A stretch of 64,000 bases of DNA from Duganella alba. Lineage in GTDB: Bacteria > Pseudomonadota > Gammaproteobacteria > Burkholderiales > Burkholderiaceae_D. The notes below the pieces were generated by a model. It had not been told where the DNA came from. It was given only the letters and a program-made list of their open reading frames with translations, and made no database searches. Positions 40,788-48,850 of the stretch are shown here, in pieces. Position numbers and translations under genes: made by a program. Where the stretch lies: the NCBI RefSeq assembly GCF_009674495.1, contig NZ_WKJN01000013.1, positions 62,001 through 126,000 of the forward strand. Reading direction: 5' to 3'. How positions within the stretch are numbered: position 1 is the stretch's first letter; the number at the start of each line of letters is the position of its first letter.

Positions 40788-43040
40788 TTATTGCTTCACG
40801 CAATCCACGAAGTAGCCGCGCTTGCCGTCGACCTCGCGCTTGACCAGGCCGTGGACGTCGGTTTCAAAGCCCGGGAAGCGTTCGTTGAAGTCGCGCGCGA
40901 AGCGCAGGTAGTCAACGATGGTCTTGTTGAAGCGCTCGCCAGGGATCAGCAGCGGGATGCCTGGTGGGTAAGGCGTCAGCAGGATCGAGGTGATGCGGCC
41001 TTCCAGTTCGTCGATCGCCACGCGCTCGATTTCGCGGTGCGCCATCTTGGCGAAGGCTTCCGACGGCTTCATCGCCGGCACCATGTCCGAGAGGTACATC
41101 TCGGTGGTCAGGCGCGCCACGTCGTAAGCCTTGTAGAAATCGTGGATCTGCTGGCACAGGTCGCGCAGGCCCATTTTTTCGTAGGTCGGATTGGCGGCCG
41201 CGAATTCCGGCAGGATGCGCCACATCGGTTGGTTCTTGTCGTAGTCGTCCTTGAACTGTTGCAGCGCGGTCAGCAGCGTGTTCCAGCGGCCCTTGGTGAT
41301 GCCGATGGTGAACATGATGAAGAAGGAGTACAGGCCGCACTTCTCGATGATGACGCCGTGCTCGGCCAGGTACTTGGTGACGATGGACGCCGGAATGCCG
41401 GTCTCATCGAACTTGCCGTCCAGCGACAGGCCTGGATTGACGATGGTGGCCTTGATCGGGTCCAGCATGTTGAAGCCCGGCGCCAGCTTGCCGAAGCCGT
41501 GCCAGTCGTCTTCCGCCTTGATGATCCAGTCTTCGCGCGAGCCGATGCCTTCTTCGGCGAACTCGTTCGGGCCCCACACCTTGAACCACCAGTCCTTGCC
41601 CCATTCGGCGTCGATCTTCTTCATGGCGCGGCGGAAGTCCAGCGCTTCCAGGATGGATTCTTCCACCAGCGCGGTGCCGCCTGGCGCTTCCATCATGGCC
41701 GCGGCCACGTCGCACGAGGCGATGATCGAGTATTGCGGCGAGGTCGAGGTGTGCATCAGGTAGGCCTCGTTGAAGGCGTCCTGGTCCAGCTTGACGGTTT
41801 CCGATTCGCGCACCAGCACCTGCGAGGCCTGCGACAGGCCGGCCAGCAGCTTGTGGGTCGATTGGGTCGAGAAGATCATCGACTCTTTCGCGCGCGGACG
41901 GTCCTTGCCGATCGCGTGCATGTTCTTATAGAAGTCGTGGAAGGTGGCGTGCGGCAGCCAGGCTTCGTCGAAGTGCAGGGTGTCGATCTGGCCGTCCAGC
42001 AGCTCGCGCAGGGTCTCGACGTTGTACACCACGCCGTCGTAGGTCGACTGGGTGATGGTCAGGATACGCGGCTTCTTGTTCACGGCTTCGCGCGCGAACG
42101 GGTTGGCTTCGATCTTGCGCTTGATGCTCTCCATCGAGAACTCTTCCAGCGGGATCGGGCCGATGATGCCCAGGTTGTTACGGGTCGGCATCAGGAACAC
42201 CGGAATCGCGCCGCACATGATGATCGAGTGCAGGATCGATTTGTGGCAGTTGCGGTCGACCACGACGATGTCGCCAGGCGCCACGGTCGAGTGCCAGACC
42301 ATCTTGTTCGAGGTCGAGGTGCCGTTGGTGACGAAGTAGCAATGGTCGGCGTTGAAGATGCGCGCGGCATTGCGCTCGGACTTGGCGACCGGGCCGGTGT
42401 GGTCCAGCAGCTGGCCCAGCTCTTCGACGGCGTTGCAGACGTCGGCGCGCAGCATGTTTTCACCGAAGAACTGGTGGAACATCTGGCCGATCGGCGATTT
42501 CAGGAACGCCACGCCGCCCGAGTGGCCAGGGCAGTGCCACGAGTAGGAGCCGTCGTTGGCGTATTCGACCAGCGCGCGGAAGAACGGCGGCGCCAGGCCG
42601 TCCAGGTAGGACTTGGCTTCGCGGATGATGTGGCGCGCGACGAATTCCGGCGTGTCCTCGAACATGTGGATGAAGCCGTGCAGTTCGCGCAGGATGTCGT
42701 TCGGGATGTGGCGCGAGGTGCGGGTTTCGCCGTACAGGTAGATCGGGATGTCGGCGTTCTTGTAGCGGATTTCCTCGACGAAGGCGCGCAGCGACTTCAG
42801 CGCGGTGTCGGTGTCTTCCACCGAGCCGGTGCCGAACTCTTCATCGTCGATCGACAGCACGAAGGCCGACGCGCGCGATTGCTGCTGGGCGAACTGGGCC
42901 AGGTCGCCGTAGGAGGTCACGCCCACCACTTCCATGCCTTCTTTTTCCATGGCGTCCGCCAGGGCGCGAATGCCCAGGCCGGACGTGTTCTCGGAACGGA
43001 AATCCTCGTCAATGATGACGATGGGGAAACGAAATTTCAT
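40788..43040 (-). CDS. Orn/Lys/Arg decarboxylase (biodegradative type, PLP-dependent)
   Basis: A 750-aa enzyme with the N-terminal CheY-like wing domain (residues 1-130), a PLP-dependent core with FVTNGTSTSNK, TLHFDEAWLPH and the Schiff-base Lys397 (STQSTHKLLAG), and the C-terminal domain (LTPYPPGIPLLIPGE). Such enzymes decarboxylate arginine, lysine or ornithine to agmatine, cadaverine or putrescine for polyamine supply or acid resistance; which amino acid is used cannot be fixed here. The ATG at 43040 has GGAGAC 5 bp upstream. No antiporter gene adjoins it, so a biosynthetic rather than acid-resistance role is plausible. Confidence 0.9.
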   Translation of the reverse strand: MKFRFPIVIIDEDFRSENTSGLGIRALADAMEKEGMEVVGVTSYGDLAQFAQQQSRASAFVLSIDDEEFGTGSVEDTDTALKSLRAFVEEIRYKNADIPIYLYGETRTSRHIPNDILRELHGFIHMFEDTPEFVARHIIREAKSYLDGLAPPFFRALVEYANDGSYSWHCPGHSGGVAFLKSPIGQMFHQFFGENMLRADVCNAVEELGQLLDHTGPVAKSERNAARIFNADHCYFVTNGTSTSNKMVWHSTVAPGDIVVVDRNCHKSILHSIIMCGAIPVFLMPTRNNLGIIGPIPLEEFSMESIKRKIEANPFAREAVNKKPRILTITQSTYDGVVYNVETLRELLDGQIDTLHFDEAWLPHATFHDFYKNMHAIGKDRPRAKESMIFSTQSTHKLLAGLSQASQVLVRESETVKLDQDAFNEAYLMHTSTSPQYSIIASCDVAAAMMEAPGGTALVEESILEALDFRRAMKKIDAEWGKDWWFKVWGPNEFAEEGIGSREDWIIKAEDDWHGFGKLAPGFNMLDPIKATIVNPGLSLDGKFDETGIPASIVTKYLAEHGVIIEKCGLYSFFIMFTIGITKGRWNTLLTALQQFKDDYDKNQPMWRILPEFAAANPTYEKMGLRDLCQQIHDFYKAYDVARLTTEMYLSDMVPAMKPSEAFAKMAHREIERVAIDELEGRITSILLTPYPPGIPLLIPGERFNKTIVDYLRFARDFNERFPGFETDVHGLVKREVDGKRGYFVDCVKQ

Positions 43041-43050
43041 GCATGTCTCC

Positions 43051-43089
43051 AAAAAAGCAAGCCGCCCCTGACAGGATGTGAAGGGGCGG
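43051..43089 (-). promoter_or_regulatory. Leader hairpin with U-run before the decarboxylase ribosome site
   Basis: On the minus strand CCGCCCCT (43089-43082) pairs with AGGGGCGG (43069-43062), followed by CTTGC and six T residues just before the GGAGAC ribosome site. The five-base gap between stem and T-run makes it an imperfect terminator. It may be an attenuator in the leader or the end of the upstream DUF4337 transcript. Confidence 0.4.
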
Positions 43090-43244
43090 ACAGGGCGCGA
43101 CCAATCGGATGAACTGGCCGCAAAAAAATAAGAACGGGATTCTCGCAGAAATACTGCCTCTACGGGAAAAAAATTATCGTAACAGAATGCATGAGCAGCA
43201 TGACGCCGCCATGACAGACAGCAATATTACTCAGGCAATATTGT

Positions 43245-43814
43245 TCAATGCACCAGCCAGGCCAGGCCGCCCAGCACCAGGCCGACGCCGGCCACGCCGT
43301 AAGCCAGGCCCATCATCCACTTCTTGCGGGTCAGCAGGGTGATAGCGGCCAGCGAGATGGCAATCTGCTCGGCGGTGGTGGCCAGTGCCCATTGATGGTG
43401 CTTGTGCATGGCTTCGTCCGACTTCTCGTTCCATTCCTTGGACGATTCCTCGAACTTCTCGGCTTCCTTCTTGATCTCTTCCTTGTCGTGCTTGTAACGG
43501 GCGGCGTCGGCCTCGTAGCGCTTGGGATCGACGCCGGGCAGGGTCATGGCCAGTTCGGCCAGGTTCTGGCGGGCGGACTTGGCCTGGTAGTAGTTCCAGC
43601 GGTTGGCCGCTTCGGTCTTGTCGATGGCGGCGTTGTTCTTGAACAGGGCCGCGTCGTTCTGCGTGGCGCCGCCGAGGTAGCCGAAGGCGGCGCCGACGGT
43701 GGCCAGGATGGCCGTCATCACGGCGATGTTGTTGGAAAAGCCGTCGCTGCCGTGCGCAGCATGTTCAACTGCGTGATCGTGCGGGCCGTGGACGTGGAAG
43801 CCTTCGCTAGACAT
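43245..43814 (-). CDS. DUF4337 domain-containing membrane protein
   Basis: A 189-aa protein with a His-rich N-terminus (HVHGPHDHAVEHAAHG), a first membrane helix (NNIAVMTAILATVGAAFGYLGG, about 27-50), a long charged helical middle (residues 65-145) and two C-terminal helices (AISLAAITLL and MGLAYGVAGVGLVLGGLAWL). The pattern FSNNIAVMTAILATVGA..NDAALFKNNAAIDKTEAANRWNYYQAKS is the DUF4337 family. No function is known. AGAGGA precedes the ATG. Confidence 0.8.
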   Translation of the reverse strand: MSSEGFHVHGPHDHAVEHAAHGSDGFSNNIAVMTAILATVGAAFGYLGGATQNDAALFKNNAAIDKTEAANRWNYYQAKSARQNLAELAMTLPGVDPKRYEADAARYKHDKEEIKKEAEKFEESSKEWNEKSDEAMHKHHQWALATTAEQIAISLAAITLLTRKKWMMGLAYGVAGVGLVLGGLAWLVH

Positions 43815-43842
43815 GGGTATCCTCTTTCAAACTTGGTAAAAC

Positions 43843-44328
43843 TCAGGCCTTGCGGCGCAGGGTGACAAAAGCGTAGCGCAAACCGGAAGCCTCCGACGCG
43901 TGTTCCTCGCGGGCGGTTTCCTGCCACGCGTTGGCGTCGATCTCGGGGAAGAAGGCATCGCAATCGAAGGTATGGGCGATTTGCGTAATAATCAACTGGT
44001 CGGCCAGTTGCAGCGACTGCTTGTAGATCTCGGCGCCGCCGATGACGAAGCCTTCGGCGCCGTTCAGCAGCGCGATGGCCGCTTCGATGGAGCCGACCAC
44101 TTCCACGCCGTCATGGCGCCAGTCCGCATTGCGGGTGATGACGATGTTGCGGCGGCTCGGCAGCGGACGGCCGATCGAATCGAAGGTCTTGCGGCCCATG
44201 ATGATCGGGTGGCCGGTGGTCAGGCGCTTGAAGTGCGCCAGGTCTTCCGGCAGCTTCCACGGCAGGGTGTTGTTGATGCCGATGCCGCGCTGGGCATCGG
44301 TGGCGACGATAATGGTCAATAAGCTCAT
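43843..44328 (-). CDS. folA: Dihydrofolate reductase
   Basis: A 161-aa enzyme of typical length that reduces dihydrofolate to tetrahydrofolate with NADPH. Motifs are GIGINNTLPWKLPEDLAHFK with the Trp-Lys-Leu-Pro active-site loop, IIMGRKTFDSIGRPLPSRRNIVITRN and GFVIGGAEIYKQSL. The ATG at 44328 starts at the conserved beta strand (MSLLTIIVATD); the frame is open further upstream without family similarity. thyA lies about 3.5 kb away on the same strand, in a separate operon, so the two halves of the dTMP/folate cycle are near but not adjacent. Confidence 0.95.
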   Translation of the reverse strand: MSLLTIIVATDAQRGIGINNTLPWKLPEDLAHFKRLTTGHPIIMGRKTFDSIGRPLPSRRNIVITRNADWRHDGVEVVGSIEAAIALLNGAEGFVIGGAEIYKQSLQLADQLIITQIAHTFDCDAFFPEIDANAWQETAREEHASEASGLRYAFVTLRRKA

Positions 44329-44395
44329 GGTTCTGCAATTCGGTAATGAGCCGGTATTATCGTTCAAAACCGCCGCCGAGGGCAGGGCGAACTTG

Positions 44396-45175
44396 CTACG
44401 GCGCCGATTGCGCCTGCGCCGCCTGGATCCGGCGCGAAAAGTCCTGCAGATCCGGCGCCGCGATGTCGGATACCGCGGCGTACTGCATGCCGTCCTGCGT
44501 CCAGCGCAGCAGGTGGAAGCCCTGGCGGCTGCCCGCGTGGGGCGCGGAGTCGCGCTGCGCGCCGTCCGGCCATACGTACAGGTTGATGATGTGCAGCCGG
44601 TGCCGGTAGGCCAGCGCCGCCACCGGCCGTTGCTGGAGGTAGTCGAGCCGGCCGCCGATCAGCGGATAGCCCTGCGTGGCCAGGTCGTGCACCGGCGGCG
44701 AGTAATCCAGTTTGCCGGCAAACCAGGGCTTGACGGTGTGCTGGTCGGTGGAGGCGACGTCCGCCAGATGGTCGGGCATCAGTGCGCGGAAGTGGCTGGC
44801 CACCAGCTCGCGCTCGGCCAGGTCGTCCCGCGACGGCTGCGCCAGATACAGCGACAGCGTGACGGCAAAGGCGGTGGTGGTGGCGGCCGCGAGGCCCAGG
44901 TTGATCCATGCCCATGACCAGCGGCGGCGGGCGGCGACAGGCTGCGGCGGCGCGTTTTCATGCAGCACGGCGCGGATGCGGTGACGCAGATAGGCCGGCG
45001 CCGCATATTGGGTGGCGTCGACCTGGACCTGGTCCTGCAATGCTTCCAGCTCCGCCAGCGCGGCGCGGCAGGCGGCGCATTGGTCCAGATGGTCTTGCGC
45101 CTGCAGCAGTTCGGCGCCGTTGAGTTCCGCGTCCAGATAGGCCGACAATTCCTCGCGGCTGAGTTTACAGTCCAT
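44396..45175 (-). CDS. Membrane anti-sigma factor with zinc-finger (ZAS) N-terminus
   Basis: A 259-aa protein. The N-terminal cytosolic part has the ZAS motif His29-x3-Cys33-x2-Cys36 plus Cys3. One membrane helix follows (WAWINLGLAAATTTAFAVTLSLYLA, about 88-112), then a periplasmic domain with VKPWFAGKLDYSPPVHDLATQGYPLIGGRL and INLYVWPDG, the wording seen in anti-sigma factors that act with small ECF sigmas. It should hold the sigma factor encoded upstream inactive until a signal arrives. It overlaps the sigma gene by 11 bp, typical of coupled production. Confidence 0.87.
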   Translation of the reverse strand: MDCKLSREELSAYLDAELNGAELLQAQDHLDQCAACRAALAELEALQDQVQVDATQYAAPAYLRHRIRAVLHENAPPQPVAARRRWSWAWINLGLAAATTTAFAVTLSLYLAQPSRDDLAERELVASHFRALMPDHLADVASTDQHTVKPWFAGKLDYSPPVHDLATQGYPLIGGRLDYLQQRPVAALAYRHRLHIINLYVWPDGAQRDSAPHAGSRQGFHLLRWTQDGMQYAAVSDIAAPDLQDFSRRIQAAQAQSAP

Positions 45176-45707
45176 CCTGACCTCCCTGTTTCAAATAGGC
45201 GAGCAACAGCTTGCGCGCCCGCGCCAGGCGCGACATCACCGTGCCGATCGGAATGTCCACCACCTGCGCGATTTCCTTGTACGACAAATCATCCATCTCC
45301 TTCAGTACCAGCACTTCGCGGAACGCGTAGGGCAGGCGGCTCAGAGCCGCGTCTACGCTGCGGCCGGCGTCGCGCGCGGCGGCGATGGCGGCCGGATCGC
45401 TGACGCCTTCCTGCGCCGGTTCCTCCGGCATCTCGTCCAGATCCAGGTCGGCGCGCTGGTGCCGGCTGTCGCGCTGCGTGGTGTAGTAGGTGTGGCGGAC
45501 GATGGTCAACAGCCAGGTGCGGGCGTCGCCGCCGCGAAAGCCGTCGGCGAAACGGAACGCGCGCAGATAGGCGTTCTGCACCAGATCGTCGGCATCGTGT
45601 GCATTGCGGGTCAGCCAGCGCGCCAGGTTGTAGGCCGCGTCCAGGTGCGGCATGGCCAGGGCTTCGAACTGCGCGGTTTTATCGGGATCGCCCAAAAGCT
45701 TGTCCAT
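45165..45707 (-). CDS. ECF RNA polymerase sigma factor
   Basis: A 180-aa sigma-70 family protein of ECF size. Region 2 includes HLDAAYNLARWLTRNAHDADDLVQNAYLRAFRFADGFRGGDARTWLLTIVRHTYY. Region 4 includes ALSRLPYAFREVLVLKEMDDLSYKEIAQVVDIPIGTVMSRLARARKLL. It pairs with the overlapping ZAS anti-sigma gene. The divergent region upstream carries an inverted GGGAATAA pair that could contain its own promoter and that of the phosphoesterase-cupredoxin genes. The signal sensed is not known. Confidence 0.92.
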   Translation of the reverse strand: MDKLLGDPDKTAQFEALAMPHLDAAYNLARWLTRNAHDADDLVQNAYLRAFRFADGFRGGDARTWLLTIVRHTYYTTQRDSRHQRADLDLDEMPEEPAQEGVSDPAAIAAARDAGRSVDAALSRLPYAFREVLVLKEMDDLSYKEIAQVVDIPIGTVMSRLARARKLLLAYLKQGGQDGL

Positions 45708-45747
45708 CGTAGTGGTCCAGACTATGAAGACTCGATGCCGGGCATTT

Positions 45748-45786
45748 TTATTCCCGCTTTAAAAATAAAAAAATCAGCGGGAATAA
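45748..45786. promoter_or_regulatory. Inverted TTATTCCCGCT pair in the divergent sigma/phosphoesterase region
   Basis: TTATTCCCGCT at 45748-45758 and AGCGGGAATAA at 45776-45786 form an 11-bp perfect inverted repeat around a 17-bp AT-rich spacer. Each arm presents GGGAATAA pointing outward to one of the two divergent genes. It could be a pair of -35-type elements for the ECF sigma factor or a single dyad operator. Confidence 0.45.
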
Positions 45787-45889
45787 GCACGTGGCGATGC
45801 GGGTTTGAGGGAGTGCGGCTTGTGTATCCGATGTCGATTATGCCACGGATGCGCAGCCTTCTTTTTCAATCGGCGACGGGAGACACATC

Positions 45890-46768
45890 ATGATGGATCG
45901 CAGGGAGTTTTTAAGGCTGGGCGCGGTGGGCGGCGGCGCCGTATTTATCTCCGGGCTGTACGGGCCGGCGCTGGCGGCGGCCGGCGGCGAGGATTTCTAT
46001 TTCGTCCAGCTGTCCGATTCGCACTGGGGCTACAAGGGACCGGCCAATCCGGACGCGCAGAACACCTTGAAGCAGGCGGTGGAGCGCGTCAACGCGCTGC
46101 CTGCGCCGCCGGAGTTCATCGTGTTCACCGGCGACCTGACCCACACCACGGACGACCCGGCGGAGCGCCGCCGCCGCATGGCGGAGTTCAAGGAAATCGT
46201 CGCGGGGCTGAAGGTGAAGGAGATCCACTTCCTGCCGGGCGAGCACGATGCGTCGCTGGACAAGGGCGCGGCCTATCAGGAGTTCTTCGGTCCCACGCAC
46301 TACAGCTTCGATCACAAGGGCGTGCATTTCATCGCCATCGACAACGTCTCGGACCCCGGCGCGCGTATCGGCGAGGCGCAACTGGCATGGCTGAAGGCCG
46401 ATCTGGCGACGCAGGCCCAGGACGCGCGCATCGTGGTGATCACGCACCGGCCCTTGTTCGATCTGGCGCCGCAATGGGACTGGGCCACCCGCGACGGCGC
46501 TCAAGCCATTGCGCTGCTGATGCCCTATGCGAACGTCACCGTGTTTTACGGCCATATCCACCAGGAGAACCACCACATGAGCGGGCATATCGCGCACCAT
46601 GCGGCCAAGTCGCTGATCTTTCCGCTGCCGGCGCCGGCATCACAGGAAAAGCGCACGCCGCTGCCGTGGGATGACGCCGCACCGGCCAGGGGATTGGGTT
46701 TCCGCGAAGTCGAGGCGCAGGCCAGGACCGGCTTCCAGATCACCGAACTGCCGGTCGTGAAAGGATAA
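45890..46768 (+). CDS. Tat-exported metallophosphoesterase
   Basis: A 292-aa precursor with a Tat signal (DRREFLRLGAVGGGAVFISGLYGPALA). Calcineurin-type phosphoesterase motifs occur in order: LSDSHWG, VFTGDLTHT, LPGEHD (Glu in place of the usual Asn of GNHD), VITHRPLF and YGHIHQENHH. It probably acts as a periplasmic phosphoesterase with a two-metal centre; the substrate is unknown. GGGAGAC precedes the ATGATG start, so 45893 is an equal alternative. It is followed 3 bp later by the cupredoxin gene and diverges from the ECF sigma gene. Confidence 0.85.
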   Translation: MMDRREFLRLGAVGGGAVFISGLYGPALAAAGGEDFYFVQLSDSHWGYKGPANPDAQNTLKQAVERVNALPAPPEFIVFTGDLTHTTDDPAERRRRMAEFKEIVAGLKVKEIHFLPGEHDASLDKGAAYQEFFGPTHYSFDHKGVHFIAIDNVSDPGARIGEAQLAWLKADLATQAQDARIVVITHRPLFDLAPQWDWATRDGAQAIALLMPYANVTVFYGHIHQENHHMSGHIAHHAAKSLIFPLPAPASQEKRTPLPWDDAAPARGLGFREVEAQARTGFQITELPVVKG

Positions 46769-46771
46769 GCC

Positions 46772-47125
46772 ATGCAGGCGAAACGTAGATTGTTGTTGGC
46801 GGCGCCGTTGTCGCTGGTGGCGTTCGGCGCGCTGCGCGCGGCCACCAGGGAGCGCGTGATTCAGATCGAAGCGCGCAAATTCCGCTTCGCGCCGAATGTC
46901 GTCGAGATGAAAATGGGCGAGACCGTGGTGCTGGAATTGACTGCGCAGGATTTTCCGCATGGCTTCAGCGTGCCGGATTTTAAAATTCGCGAGGATCTCA
47001 TCATGGGCAAGCCGGTGCGGGTCACGCTCAAGGCGGACAAGGTAGGGAAGTTCGGCTTCTTGTGCGATAACTTCTGCGGCAGCGGCCATGAGGAGATGGC
47101 CGGGACCATCATCGTCAAGGCCTAG
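46772..47125 (+). CDS. Free-standing CuA-type cupredoxin
   Basis: A 117-aa exported protein (N-terminal RRLLLAAPLSLVAFGALRA) that resembles the CuA domain of cytochrome oxidase subunit II without its membrane hairpin. His63 (DFPHGFSVPDF) and the motif Cys98-x3-Cys102-x3-His106-x2-Met109 reproduce the spacing of all CuA ligands. The segment DFPHGFSVPDFKIREDLIMGK aligns with the COX2 strand around its first His ligand. It is probably a periplasmic electron carrier or copper-binding protein. It follows the metallophosphoesterase by 3 bp. No heme-copper oxidase subunit I is nearby. Its TAG overlaps the convergent hydrolase stop on CTAG. Confidence 0.85.
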   Translation: MQAKRRLLLAAPLSLVAFGALRAATRERVIQIEARKFRFAPNVVEMKMGETVVLELTAQDFPHGFSVPDFKIREDLIMGKPVRVTLKADKVGKFGFLCDNFCGSGHEEMAGTIIVKA

Positions 47126-47817
47126 CGGTAGAACGCCTTCAGGTGGTCGGCCAGCGATTGCGGTGCTTCCAGCGGCATCATGTGGCCGGTGCCATCGGCC
47201 AGCATGTGCAGCTGGGCGCCTGGCCAGCTGGCAGCCAGTGCGCGCACGTCTTCGGCAGGCGCCAGGTTGTCATGCTCGGCGCCGATGATCATGGCCGGGC
47301 AGCGCAGGGTATGCACGCGGTCCATCAGCTCCGGGCGTTCGATGGTGCTGCGGAACTGCGCCAGCAGCACGTCCTTGCCGAGGTCCACGGCCATTTGCTG
47401 GATCACACCAACGATGGCGGGATCGTCGAGGTGCTCCGGCGCGACGATCTCGCGCAGGCGCATCTGGGTCATGCCGGTGTAGTGGTTCTTTTCCAGTTGC
47501 GGAATGATGCGCAGGCGCGTGGCCTTTTCCTTGTCCAGCAGTTTTTTGCCGGCGCTGCCGATGATGGTCAGCGAGGCCACGCGCTCTGGATGGGCCAATG
47601 CATATTCCATCGCCAGGTAAGCGCCCAGCGAAAAGCCGACCAGGTGGGCCTGCGGCGCACTGTGCGCGCCGATCAGTTCCAGCATCTGCTCGCGCGTGGC
47701 GGCCTTGTACAGCGGGACGTGGTTGAATTCAAAGCCGTCGCCCAGCAGCGGCAGCAGGCGGCCCCACATCCGTTCATCGCACAGTGTGCCGGGAACGAAA
47801 TCCAGCCGTGTCGTCAT
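47122..47817 (-). CDS. Alpha/beta-fold hydrolase coupled to thyA
   Basis: A 231-aa hydrolase: [12 protein letters not shown] at the oxyanion strand, nucleophile elbow GFSLGA (Ser63), a late [14 protein letters not shown] with the acid and [11 protein letters not shown] with the His. The substrate is unknown. The start at 47817 overlaps the thyA stop as ATGA, so it is cotranslated with thyA. A longer frame into thyA exists but encodes no related sequence. Confidence 0.82.
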   Translation of the reverse strand: MTTRLDFVPGTLCDERMWGRLLPLLGDGFEFNHVPLYKAATREQMLELIGAHSAPQAHLVGFSLGAYLAMEYALAHPERVASLTIIGSAGKKLLDKEKATRLRIIPQLEKNHYTGMTQMRLREIVAPEHLDDPAIVGVIQQMAVDLGKDVLLAQFRSTIERPELMDRVHTLRCPAMIIGAEHDNLAPAEDVRALAASWPGAQLHMLADGTGHMMPLEAPQSLADHLKAFYR

Positions 47818-48785
47818 ACCGCCATCGGCGCGGTGATTGGCGCGTGGTGCTGATAGCCTTCCAGCGCGAAGTCGGAAGGTTCGATTTTTTCCAGCCATTC
47901 CGGCTCGTACTTGCCGGTCTGTGCGAACGCCGGCACGCGGTCTGCGATGATCAGCTGCGGCAGCGGGAACGGTTTGCGCGTCAGCTGTTCCTGCACCATG
48001 TCCATGTGGTTCTCGTAGATGTGGGCATCGCCGATGAAGTAGGTGAACCAGCGCGGCGTGTAGCCGGTCAGGCGGCCGACCAGGTGCATCAGCGCCGCGC
48101 CTTCCGCCAGGTTGAACGGCGTGCCCAGACCCAGGTCGTTCGAGCGCACGTAGAGGCACATCGACAGTTCCCTGGTGGTCGGATTCGGAATGAACTGGTA
48201 CAGCAGGTGGCAGGCCGGCAGGGCGACCGCGTCCAGCACGGCCGGATTCCAGCCGTGGAACAGGATGCGGCGGCTGCCCGGATTGCTCATGATCGTGTCC
48301 AGGCACTCGCGCAGCTGGTCGATGGCCTTGTACAGCAATATTTTCTGGACGCCGTTTTCTTCAATCGGCGCAACCACGGTGAAGCCGTTCTTCTGCGCGT
48401 CCGCCAGCTGGGCTGCCTGATCGGCGTCAATCACCTTGTAGCCGGGCCACTGGCGCCACTGCACGCCGTAGACCGGGCCCAGATCGTCGGTGCCCTGGCG
48501 ATACGGATTGTCCAGCCATTGCTGGTTTTCGTTGGCGTTCTGGTCCCAGACTTTGCAGCCCAGCGCGCGGAAATCGGCGGCGCTGCGCGAGGCGCGCAAG
48601 AAGGCGCACAGTTCGCCCACCACGGATTTGAATGCCAGCTTCTTGGTCGTCACCGCAGGAAAACCTTTTGTCAGGTCGAAGCGCATCATCGCGCCCGGCA
48701 CGCTCAGCGTGCGAATGCCGGTGCGGTTGTCCTGCCAGCTGCCGCTGTCGATGACGGTCTGGATCAATTCCTGGTATTGCTGCAT
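47814..48785 (-). CDS. thyA: Thymidylate synthase
   Basis: A 323-aa enzyme that methylates dUMP to dTMP using methylene-tetrahydrofolate. The active-site Cys192 lies in [29 protein letters not shown] and [13 protein letters not shown]-like segments are also clear. It is about 60 residues longer than E. coli ThyA. The extra length lies mainly in an insertion after [11 protein letters not shown] (residues about 115-155), common in related bacteria. GGAGAAC precedes the ATG. It is the first gene of a two-gene operon with the hydrolase. Confidence 0.96.
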   Translation of the reverse strand: MQQYQELIQTVIDSGSWQDNRTGIRTLSVPGAMMRFDLTKGFPAVTTKKLAFKSVVGELCAFLRASRSAADFRALGCKVWDQNANENQQWLDNPYRQGTDDLGPVYGVQWRQWPGYKVIDADQAAQLADAQKNGFTVVAPIEENGVQKILLYKAIDQLRECLDTIMSNPGSRRILFHGWNPAVLDAVALPACHLLYQFIPNPTTRELSMCLYVRSNDLGLGTPFNLAEGAALMHLVGRLTGYTPRWFTYFIGDAHIYENHMDMVQEQLTRKPFPLPQLIIADRVPAFAQTGKYEPEWLEKIEPSDFALEGYQHHAPITAPMAV

Positions 48786-48850
48786 TCAGTTCTCCAACGG
48801 GGGATGTCGCTCAAAAGACGGTTATTTTAGCAGGGCGCCCGGACCTCGGT

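Noticed and set aside
40779-43112. 777-aa plus-strand frame opposite the decarboxylase
   Set aside because: Shadow of a well-conserved PLP enzyme gene; its composition is that of reverse-complemented codons.
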